A stretch of DNA of 23,727 bases from JAKQDH01 sp029558835 (lineage in GTDB: Bacteria > Planctomycetota > Phycisphaerae > UBA1845). Location: positions 1 through 23,727 of the forward strand of contig DAOQSN010000051.1 in the NCBI GenBank assembly GCA_035356615.1. The letters are read 5' to 3'. How positions within the stretch are numbered: position 1 is the first letter of the stretch; each line of letters begins with the position of its first letter. The notes below the pieces were generated by a model. That model saw only the letters and a list, made by a program, of their open reading frames with translations. It was not told the origin of the DNA and ran no database searches. The position numbers and the translations under genes are program-made. Below, piece after piece: positions 15,142-21,232 of this stretch.

Positions 15142-15236
15142 GGGTGGCCCAGGTCCTGCGGACGCGGCACATGCCCACCCCCGCCGGCGGCGGGTGAGGG
15201 CATGGCACCCACGCTAAACAGGTACGCGGACCTGGG
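15142..15236. repeat. Dispersed repeat A, copy 2
   Basis: The 62-bp core 15163-15224 matches the reverse complement of 19662-19723 at 60 of 62 bases. The left flank GGGTGGCCCAGGTCCTGCGG is shared in direct orientation with 19638-19657, and the right end ACCTGGG is inverted relative to CCCAGGT on the left, so the unit has short terminal inverted repeats. It lies between the rpmE terminator and prfA and contains no gene. Confidence 0.75.
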
Positions 15237-15301
15237 GGACTGATGAAGCGGGTGCACGCGCCCAACCCCGCGCACCTGCGAGTGCCGTCACGAGGTGACC
15301 C

Positions 15302-16396
15302 ATGCTTTCCGAAGTGGACAAGCGACTGATCGAACGGCTGCAAACGCTGGCCGAGCGCACGGATGCCCTGCATCAGCAGTTGCTCGACCCGGCCGTCGCC
15401 ACCAACCCCGCGCGCAGCGTGGCCATCACCAAGGAGCTGGGCCAGTTGCGACGCCTGGTGGAACCCTATCGCGCGTTCCGCAAGGTGCAGAAGGAACTGG
15501 AGGACACGCGGGCCCTGCTGGCGGACAAGACGCAGGACGCCGAGCTGCGCTCTCTCGCGGAAGCGGAGTTGGACGGGCTCCAGGCGCGCCACGATCGGAT
15601 ACTCGAGGACCTCAAGACGCTCATCGTCAGCGACGACGACGCCCGCATCGACTCGGTCATCATGGAGATCCGAGCGGGCACCGGCGGGGATGAGGCCGGC
15701 CTGTTCGCCCGCAACCTCTATGAGATGTACTGCCGCTTCTGCGACCGGCGGAAACTCAGCGTCGAGGTACTCGACCAGAGCGGCACCGACTTGGGCGGGC
15801 TCAAGGAGATTATTCTTAATATCAAGGGCCCGGATGCGTATCGCCTGCTGGGCTACGAGGGCGGCGGGCATCGCGTCCAGCGCGTACCCAGCACCGAGGC
15901 CCAGGGGCGCATTCACACGTCGGCGGCCACCGTCGCGGTGCTGCCCGAGCCGGAAGAGATCAACATCGAGGTGAACTGGGAGAGCGACGTCGAGGAATTC
16001 GTCTCCCGTGCCGGCGGACCGGGCGGGCAGAATGTTAACAAGGTGTCCTCGGCCATCCGCCTGGTACACAAAGAGACCGGCATCACCGTGTCCATGCGCG
16101 ACGAGAAGAGCCAGCATAAGAATCGCGCCAAGGCCCGGCGGCTGATGCTCACGCGCCTGTATGATCACCAGCGTTCCATTAGCGACGCCGCCCGCGGCAG
16201 CGCCCGCCGCACCATGATCGGCAGCGGCGACCGCTCCGACCGCGTCCGCACCTACAATTTCCCGCAGAATCGCGTCAGCGACCACCGCATCAACCTCGAC
16301 CTCTACTGCCTCGACCGCATCATCCAGGGGGACCTTGACCAACTCATTGAGGCGCTGCAAACGTACGACAAGGAACAGCGGCTGAAGAATCTCTAG
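15302..16396 (+). CDS. prfA: Peptide chain release factor 1 (RF1)
   Basis: A 364-residue class I release factor of usual RF1 length. It recognises UAA/UAG stop codons in the ribosomal A site and triggers hydrolysis of peptidyl-tRNA. The GGQ loop is present in SRAGGPGGQNVNK (GGQ at 241-243). The stop-reading tripeptide is PST at 196-198 in RVQRVPSTEAQGRIHTS, an acceptable PxT motif that marks RF1, not the SPF of RF2. The C-terminal RTYNFPQNRVSDHR is also typical. GAGGTGA lies about 4 nt before the ATG. The gene is downstream of rpmE but separated by its terminator and repeat A. The usual partner prmC (glutamine methyltransferase) does not follow; a decayed IS remnant does. Confidence 0.97.
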   Translation: MLSEVDKRLIERLQTLAERTDALHQQLLDPAVATNPARSVAITKELGQLRRLVEPYRAFRKVQKELEDTRALLADKTQDAELRSLAEAELDGLQARHDRILEDLKTLIVSDDDARIDSVIMEIRAGTGGDEAGLFARNLYEMYCRFCDRRKLSVEVLDQSGTDLGGLKEIILNIKGPDAYRLLGYEGGGHRVQRVPSTEAQGRIHTSAATVAVLPEPEEINIEVNWESDVEEFVSRAGGPGGQNVNKVSSAIRLVHKETGITVSMRDEKSQHKNRAKARRLMLTRLYDHQRSISDAARGSARRTMIGSGDRSDRVRTYNFPQNRVSDHRINLDLYCLDRIIQGDLDQLIEALQTYDKEQRLKNL

Positions 16397-16400
16397 GGGG

Positions 16401-16428
16401 ATTGGCGATTGACGATTGACGATTACGG
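16401..16428. repeat. Heptanucleotide tandem repeat after prfA
   Basis: ATTGGCG, ATTGACG, ATTGACG and ATTACGG follow one another in 28 bp, four imperfect units of 7 bp, starting four bases after the prfA stop. The purpose is unknown. The stretch to 16544 has no gene. Confidence 0.5.
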
Positions 16429-16544
16429 CGTGACGGTCGCCGTCCTCCAATCGACCGTCTCGCTCTCTGAGCGGCCTCTTCCCGGCACGACGTTGGCTTT
16501 GGAAAGGGTTGGGAGTCACGGTACCTTCCGGGAGGAGCCCTTCG

Positions 16545-17322
16545 ATGCAGCGGCGTACACGTGACCGGACACTGATGGAGGGCATGGCGGCGGAGTTGGG
16601 GGGGGGCCGCGGACGACGGTGTTTCTGTAGAAGATCCACACGGTGATCCCGTGGGACGAGCTGGCCGCCGCTCTCGAAGATGTGTATCCGAAGCGTGCCC
16701 GCCAGGACGGCGGCCGGCCGCACCGGCCGGTGGTACTGATGATCAAGTGTTTGCTGCTGCAGAAGTGGTTCAACCTCAGCGATCCGCAACTGGACGAGAT
16801 GCCGCGGGACCGCATCTCGTTTCGCCGCTTTGCCAGTCTGCCCTTTGAGGATGCTCCTCCCGATGAAACGACGCCTGTGGTATTCCGCCGGCGACTGCGG
16901 CGGTAGGGCCACGAGCAGACGCCCTTCGACAGAACGGAAGATATCCTTAAGCAGCGCAGGCTGATCCTGTCCGAGGGCACCTTGGTGGACGCCACGATCA
17001 TGGAAGCGCCGCGGGGACGGCAGCGGGCGGACGGCAGTTCGACCGCGGATCCGGAGGCCTCGTCCACCAAGAAGGCCGGGGCAGATCAAGCACGGATTCA
17101 AGACCCACCTTGCCACCGTTGGTCGGGCGGTGATCAAGGACTCTCGCTACAGCACGGCTCGGGACCATGACTCGCGCTACATCGACGAGCTGATCCAGGA
17201 GGAGACCTGGGCAGTGTTTGCGGACAGCGCGTATATGGACCGGCAGCGGACGGAGCGGCTGGCGGCGCGGGGTGCGTATCCGGGCATTATCAAGCGGCGG
17301 GCGCGTGTCCCTTGGCGACACC
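16545..17322 (+). pseudogene. Decayed IS5-family-like transposase
   Basis: A transposase remnant in at least three pieces. The N-terminal piece starts at ATG 16545 (MQRRTRDRTLMEGMAAELG) and loses its frame at a run of nine G (16598-16606). The following frame is interrupted by TAG at about 16626, then continues IPWDELAAALEDVYPKR and MIKCLLLQKWFNLSDPQLD, the DUF772-type N-terminal domain of IS5-group transposases, with SFRRFASLPFEDAP, until TAG at 16904-16906. It resumes with LILSEGTLVDATIMEAPRG (first catalytic Asp), shifts frame near 17080-17090, and continues with FKTHLATVGRAV and TWAVFADSAYMDR (second Asp) to IIKRRARVP. The C-terminal part with the catalytic Glu is missing. I found no terminal inverted repeats or target duplication. 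It is inactive; several independent lesions argue against a single sequencing error. Confidence 0.8.
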
Positions 17323-17470
17323 GTGGCAGCGCATGATCTGCTCCCACGAGCAGTCTCTGGGCCTCCCCTTCAGGTTCTCCAGCTTCGGTCAGCTTTCCCG
17401 CCCCGCAGCAGCACCCGTCGATGTGCCTTGCAGGTCCCCGCCGGCCCCGAATCTCGCCTGGCGCAAGTGT

Positions 17471-17494
17471 GAAGTGCCATCTCTCAGGCACTTC
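17471..17494 (-). terminator. Hairpin at the lpxI stop, possible terminator
   Basis: GAAGTGCC (17471-17478) and GGCACTTC (17487-17494) form a perfect 8-bp stem with an 8-nt loop that contains the lpxI stop codon. On the minus strand no T-run follows, so it is at best a weak terminator or an mRNA 3' end structure. Confidence 0.35.
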
Positions 17495-18368
17495 CTGACG
17501 GTTGCCCGCCGGCAGGTTCGCTTTCCGTATACGCCAAGACCACGATGCCGGCGTGGTCGGCCGCGCGGATGATCTCCTCGCGGTCAATGAGCACGGTCTT
17601 GCCGGCCTCGACGACCAGCATGGCCGCCCCGTGCTGCTGCAGTATCGCGATGGTATCCGGGCCGACGGTGGGCACGTCGAAACGCAGGTCCTGCTTGGGC
17701 TTGGCAACCTTAATGAGTATCCAGCCCCCGCGGGGACAGAGCCGCCCGGTGCGCTCGATCATGCGGTCGGTGCCTTCGATGGCCTCGACCGCGATCACCT
17801 CCGTCTCCTTGACGGCAATCGACTGGCCGATGTCGAGCTCGCCCATCTGCTTGGCGATGGGCCAGCCGAAGTGCACGTCCGCCCACTGCGCGGGCGTGGG
17901 CTGCTGCCGGGTGAGCACGCCGGCGGGGGCCAGGTGTTCCTGGGTGTAACGCACGCAACTGTCCATGATGATGCCGTGCCTCGCAAACTCGTCGGCCACC
18001 GCGCTTAAGACGGCGTCGTTGCGCTTGTCCTTCAGCCGGAAGAACCACAGCCGCAGCGACGTAAGGTCAGGCAGGTGCTTCCACCACCGGAAGCGGGCGT
18101 ACATGTCCTGCTTGCGCACCGCCCCGGCCAGGATGACGCGCTGGGCACCGGCCCGTTTGAGGATGCGAATCCAGCGCCCCAGGCGCGCCAGACCCGTCCA
18201 GTGAAACGCCGCCGCCCGCTCGGCCAACTGCGGATCGGCCAAGTCGCGCAGGCCGATGACCACCACGTGGCACCCCGCCCGCTGCGCCCCCTCCAGTACC
18301 AGGAAGGGAAAGCGGCCATACCCGGCGATGAGACCCAGGCACGTCGGCCCTGCTGCTTGCGCGCTCAT
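17484..18368 (-). CDS. lpxI: UDP-2,3-diacylglucosamine pyrophosphatase LpxI (DUF1009)
   Basis: A 294-residue protein of the LpxI family, which splits UDP-2,3-diacylglucosamine to lipid X and UMP in lipid A synthesis at the inner face of the cytoplasmic membrane. It replaces LpxH in organisms that lack it. Family marks are the N-terminal LGLIAGYGRFPFLV (11-24), AVRKQDMY (83-90), DVHFGWPIAKQMGELDIGQ (164-182), EAIEGTDRMI (195-204), and VAKPKQDLRFDVPTVGP (221-237), whose D231 matches the catalytic aspartate region of the Caulobacter enzyme. The ATG at 18368 overlaps the lpxD stop in an ATGA junction, so the two are translationally coupled. The C-terminal tail after residue 284 is low-complexity. 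Confidence 0.92.
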   Translation of the reverse strand: MSAQAAGPTCLGLIAGYGRFPFLVLEGAQRAGCHVVVIGLRDLADPQLAERAAAFHWTGLARLGRWIRILKRAGAQRVILAGAVRKQDMYARFRWWKHLPDLTSLRLWFFRLKDKRNDAVLSAVADEFARHGIIMDSCVRYTQEHLAPAGVLTRQQPTPAQWADVHFGWPIAKQMGELDIGQSIAVKETEVIAVEAIEGTDRMIERTGRLCPRGGWILIKVAKPKQDLRFDVPTVGPDTIAILQQHGAAMLVVEAGKTVLIDREEIIRAADHAGIVVLAYTESEPAGGQPSGSA

Positions 18369-19420
18369 TTCTGGTGCAGCTCGTCGAGTCGGCCGCGCAG
18401 CTCGCGGACCTGCCGTTCCAGTTCCTTCACCCGCTTCATCCAATCCGGCAACTTCTGGACGGCGATCATCGAGCGTTTGGCCGCGTCCGTGTCTATGGCG
18501 GGCGAGCCCAGGTACGTCGCGCCCGCGGGCACGTCGCCGGCCACCCCCGCCTGGGCGCCAATGGTCGCATCGTCGCCGACGTGCAGATGCCCGGCCATCC
18601 CGACCTGCCCGGCCACGGTCACGTGCTGCCCGACGGTGACCGAGCCGGCCACACCGACCAGCCCGACGAACAGGCAATGCGGGCCGATCTTGGTGCCGTG
18701 TCCGATGACGATCACGTTCCCGAACTTCGTGCCCGTGCCGATCTGCGTGCGGCCCAGCGTGGCCCGGTCGATGGCGCAGTTGGCGCCGATCTCGACGTCG
18801 TCGCCGATGATGACCCGCCCGACCTGCGGAATCTTCAGCCAGTGCCCCTCGACCGGCGCGTACCCGAGGCCGTCTTCGCCGATCACCGAACCGGCATGAA
18901 TCGTCACGCGGCTGCCCAGCACGCAGTGGTCGTAGATGACGACGTTGGGATACAGCGTGCAGTCATCGCCGAGCTGGGCACCGTCCGCCACGTAGCAGCC
19001 CGGGTAGATGGCGCACCGGGCACCGATCGCGACCCCCGCGCCGATCGTCACGCCATGGGCGATGTTCGCGTCGGGGCCGACGCGGGCGGTCGGGTGGATG
19101 CCGGCCGCCTTGCTGACACCCCACTGCGGATGCTGTCGGTGCCCGTGAATCGCGATGATGGCCACCGTCAGCGCCGCATACGGATCGGCACAGCGCAGAG
19201 CGGAGATGCCCGCGGGCACCGTGATGCCGTCCTTGAGCACGACGGCCGAGGCCTTCGTGTCCTTGACGGCCGAGAGGTACTTGGGATTCGAGAGGAAGCT
19301 CAGCTCGCCCGGTCCGGCGTCTTCGAGGGTGTTGACCGCGCGGATGAGGCGGTCTTCGCCATCCAGACGGGCCTTCAGCCCGTGTCCGGCCAGTACCTCG
19401 ATCAACTGGCTGAGCCGCAT
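18365..19420 (-). CDS. lpxD: UDP-3-O-acylglucosamine N-acyltransferase LpxD
   Basis: A 351-residue acyltransferase that adds the N-linked acyl chain to UDP-3-O-acyl-glucosamine, the third step of lipid A synthesis. The N-terminal 100 residues match the LpxD uridine-binding domain (LEDAGPGELSFLSNPKYL, 32-49). Residues 105-310 are a left-handed beta helix of hexapeptide repeats, with GEDGLGYAP (181-189), KIPQVGRVIIGDDVEIGAN (196-214) and VIVIGHGTKIG (236-246), where H241 matches the catalytic histidine. A C-terminal helix (327-351, KRVKELERQVREL) looks like the coiled extension seen in LpxD. I chose ATG at 19420, where the family begins; an open extension to 19579 is low-complexity. GGTGG and GGAG precede the ATG. 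A candidate promoter lies at 19513-19541. Confidence 0.94.
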   Translation of the reverse strand: MRLSQLIEVLAGHGLKARLDGEDRLIRAVNTLEDAGPGELSFLSNPKYLSAVKDTKASAVVLKDGITVPAGISALRCADPYAALTVAIIAIHGHRQHPQWGVSKAAGIHPTARVGPDANIAHGVTIGAGVAIGARCAIYPGCYVADGAQLGDDCTLYPNVVIYDHCVLGSRVTIHAGSVIGEDGLGYAPVEGHWLKIPQVGRVIIGDDVEIGANCAIDRATLGRTQIGTGTKFGNVIVIGHGTKIGPHCLFVGLVGVAGSVTVGQHVTVAGQVGMAGHLHVGDDATIGAQAGVAGDVPAGATYLGSPAIDTDAAKRSMIAVQKLPDWMKRVKELERQVRELRGRLDELHQK

Positions 19421-19512
19421 CTCCGCCACCGCGATTGCCCCTCTGGTCGCCCGGGGTTGCACCCTGGTCAGCACGGCCGCCGCGCTTCCAGTTACGCTCG
19501 ACCCTGAGGGGC

Positions 19513-19541
19513 ATTGTACGGCCGCGTGCGCAGGCCGACAA
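19513..19541 (-). promoter_or_regulatory. Candidate promoter of lpxD-lpxI
   Basis: On the minus strand TTGTCG (19536-19541) and TACAAT (19513-19518) are exactly 17 bp apart. The predicted leader to the lpxD ATG at 19420 is about 86 nt. The rest of the 393-bp gap between lpxD and the VOC gene (19421-19813) holds this promoter and two repeat elements, and no gene I can support. Confidence 0.45.
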
Positions 19542-19637
19542 CGCTCCGGGAAGCGGGTCGCCAATGCTCTGGCCGACATGCCACTTCGCGTGGTAACCTA
19601 AGAGCGGCCGGTTCCACGGGTCTGCCGCCCGGGGGCG

Positions 19638-19723
19638 GGTGGCCCAGGTCCTGCGGACCTGTACCTGTCTAGCGTGGGTGCCATGCCCTCACCCGCCGCA
19701 GGCGGGGGTGGGCATGTGCCGCG
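19638..19723. repeat. Dispersed repeat A, copy 3 (core inverted)
   Basis: The core 19662-19723 is the reverse complement of 15163-15224 at 60 of 62 positions, while the flank GGGTGGCCCAGGTCCTGCGG (19638-19657) is in the same direction as at 15142. The core has therefore flipped relative to its flank between the two copies, as expected for an element with short inverted ends. Confidence 0.75.
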
Positions 19724-19733
19724 GCTGCGGAGG

Positions 19734-19769
19734 CATGCTTACCCACGACCGCGGTCGCTGGCAAGCATG
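19734..19769. repeat. REP-like hairpin
   Basis: CATGCTT (19734-19740) and AAGCATG (19763-19769) form a stem around a 12-bp perfect palindrome CGACCGCGGTCG (19746-19757). It sits directly beside repeat A copy 3 and ends in the shared GCATGGCACCC motif, upstream of the VOC gene. Confidence 0.5.
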
Positions 19770-19813
19770 GCACCCGGCGCTGGGAGACGACAATCCTGCG
19801 GCGCAGGAACGAA

Positions 19814-20224
19814 ATGATGACCTCCAAGCACCACAGCGATACAGCAGGCAGCTTGAAACCGGTGGTCGAGGCGCTCAGCGCCGTCACGCTGGGCGTGCAC
19901 GACATGGCTGCGTCCGTGCGCTTCTACCGCGACCTGGGATTCCGCCTGCTTTTCGGCGGCGAGCAGGAGGATTTCACGAGTTTCGCCGCGGGCAGCAGCT
20001 ATCTGAACTTGATCCGGATGCCGGCGGAAGTGCGCTGGTCCTGGTGGGGTCGGATCATCCTGTACGTGTCCGACGTGGACGCCCTGTATGAGCGGGCGCT
20101 GGCGCTGGGCCTGCAGCCCGAGGCCCGGCCGCGCGACGCCGAGTGGGGCGAACGCTACTTCCACCTGACGGACCCGGAAGGGCACGAACTGAGCTTCGCC
20201 CGACCGCTGGCGAAGGACCGCTGA
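19814..20224 (+). CDS. VOC (glyoxalase/bleomycin-resistance) superfamily protein
   Basis: A 136-residue single-module VOC protein. The paired beta-alpha-beta-beta-beta units are seen as LSAVTLGVHDMAASVRFYRD (21-40) with the following LGFRLLFGG, then IILYVSDVDALYERALALG (80-98) and YFHLTDPEGHELSFARPL (115-132), whose GHELSF glutamate is a usual metal ligand position. The first-strand metal histidine is not obvious (LSAVTL), so enzymatic activity versus simple ligand binding cannot be decided. The ATG at 19814 (a second ATG follows directly) has AGGA about 7 nt upstream. A 34-bp stretch of this gene (20102-20135) is repeated exactly downstream of the dockerin gene at 23569-23602. Confidence 0.85.
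   Translation: MMTSKHHSDTAGSLKPVVEALSAVTLGVHDMAASVRFYRDLGFRLLFGGEQEDFTSFAAGSSYLNLIRMPAEVRWSWWGRIILYVSDVDALYERALALGLQPEARPRDAEWGERYFHLTDPEGHELSFARPLAKDR
20102..20135 (+). repeat. 34-bp direct repeat, copy in the VOC gene
   Basis: These 34 bases, encoding ALGLQPEARPR of the VOC protein, are identical to 23569-23602, about 3.5 kb downstream on the same strand. Confidence 0.85.
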
Positions 20225-20230
20225 GTAGGA

Positions 20231-20270
20231 CCCCGTTCCCCTCAGGGGAGAGGGCAGGGTGAGGGGGGCA
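20231..20270. repeat. GC-rich CCCCTCAGGGG / GGGTGAGGGG element
   Basis: Just after the VOC stop, CCCCTCAGGGG (20238-20248) is a near-palindrome followed by AGAGGGCAGGGTGAGGGG. Its form is like the CCTCACCCTGCCCTCTCCCC-type intergenic repeats common in many GC-rich genomes (from memory). It separates the VOC and HAD genes. Confidence 0.4.
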
Positions 20271-20316
20271 GGCCGCAGCGCCTCGATCCTCGTCTGACTC
20301 GTCGCTGGGAGGCTGT

Positions 20317-21063
20317 GTGAGGGACTGCAAGCAGGCAGCCACGAGTTGCAGCGCTATGCACCTGGTCATCTTCGACATTGACGGCACCCTCACCGACACC
20401 ACCCGCATCGACGAGGCCGGCTTCGAACAGACGCTGGCGGAGGAGTTCGGGTTGCACGACGTGAGCAGCGACTGGTCGATCTACCGGCACTGTGTGGATA
20501 GCTGGATCGTCAGCGAGGTATTCCAACAGCGCTCCGGCCGACCGGCCACGATCGCGGAGCTGGAACGCTTTCAGCAGCGGTTCGTCCGCGTGCTCGAAGC
20601 AGCGTATGTGCGCGACGCCACGCTGTTTCGGCCGATCGTCGGTGCACCGGAGTTGCTGGCGCATCTGCGCGGCGATCCAACCTGGGCCGTGGCCCTGGCC
20701 ACGGGTGGGTTCCGCGCGACCGCGGAGTTCAAACTGCGACGGGCCGGCCTGTCGGTGGACGACGTTGCGGCCGCCTTCGCGGACGACGGTGTCATGCGCG
20801 AGCAGATCGTGCGCACCGCGCTGCGCCGCGCCCTGGACGACTATGGAGTCCGGCACTTTGAGCGCGTCGTGGCTGTCGGTGACGGCCGTGGCGACGTGCA
20901 CGCGGCGCGGAACCTGCACCTGGGCTTTGTTGGCCGGGGGACGGGCACCGGCGCGGAGCGCCTGCGCCAGGCCGGGGCCCAACACGTATTGCCCGATTAC
21001 GCCGACCTGTCGTACACGGTTGAGACGCTCCGTCGCTGCGCGACTCCCGGCCCTGCCAGGTAG
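20317..21063 (+). CDS. HAD-superfamily hydrolase (phosphatase-like)
   Basis: A 248-residue HAD phosphohydrolase. Motif I is IFDIDGTLTDT (18-28; D20 nucleophile, D22 acid/base), motif II is ALATGG (T129), a lysine follows in FKLRRAGLS (K139), and motif IV is VAVGDGRGDVHAARN (D189, D193). The inserted helical region at 30-105 is a C1 cap as in phosphoglycolate phosphatase-like enzymes. The substrate is unknown. I chose GTG at 20317 because GGGAGG lies 4 nt upstream; an ATG at 20356 begins exactly at the motif I strand but has no ribosome site, so the shorter 235-residue form remains possible. The frame is intact. Confidence 0.83.
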   Translation: MRDCKQAATSCSAMHLVIFDIDGTLTDTTRIDEAGFEQTLAEEFGLHDVSSDWSIYRHCVDSWIVSEVFQQRSGRPATIAELERFQQRFVRVLEAAYVRDATLFRPIVGAPELLAHLRGDPTWAVALATGGFRATAEFKLRRAGLSVDDVAAAFADDGVMREQIVRTALRRALDDYGVRHFERVVAVGDGRGDVHAARNLHLGFVGRGTGTGAERLRQAGAQHVLPDYADLSYTVETLRRCATPGPAR

Positions 21064-21086
21064 ACCCGCGACGCCGCGCGCCCCTT

Positions 21087-21106
21087 CGAGCCCGAGCGGC
21101 AGCGAG
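21087..21106. repeat. Second copy of the CGAGCCCGAGCGG repeat
   Basis: These 20 bases match 10194-10213 at 19 positions. They lie between the HAD gene and the promoter of the dockerin gene. Confidence 0.4.
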
Positions 21107-21160
21107 CGTTGGCTTGCGAGTGCAAGTCGCTCGCCCAGCGGGACGGAGCGGGTTCGACTA

Positions 21161-21189
21161 TTGACACACGTGCTTGCGTTTCTTAGGAT
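21161..21189 (+). promoter_or_regulatory. Strong candidate sigma70 promoter of the dockerin gene
   Basis: A perfect TTGACA (21161-21166) and TAGGAT (21184-21189) are separated by exactly 17 bp. The predicted start lies about 37 nt before the ATG at 21233, which has GGAGGGG five nt upstream. It is the best promoter match in the window. Confidence 0.65.
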
Positions 21190-21232
21190 ATGCCGTGGGA
21201 ATCCACTTTGTGGGCGCACTGGAGGGGATGAT

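Noticed and set aside
14963..17137. 724-codon minus-strand open frame over prfA and the IS remnant
   Set aside because: It is antisense to prfA, which has an intact GGQ and PxT, and crosses a terminator and a decayed transposase; no domain is recognisable.
21064..21160. Looked for a tRNA around GGTTCGA near 21151
   Set aside because: No acceptor stem, D-arm or anticodon arm can be drawn; the TTCGA is only the flank of the promoter.
20492..21232. Upstream extension of the dockerin protein frame
   Set aside because: It overlaps the HAD gene in another frame and is Ser/Arg/Pro-rich; ATG 21233 has GGAGGGG, a promoter and a signal peptide.
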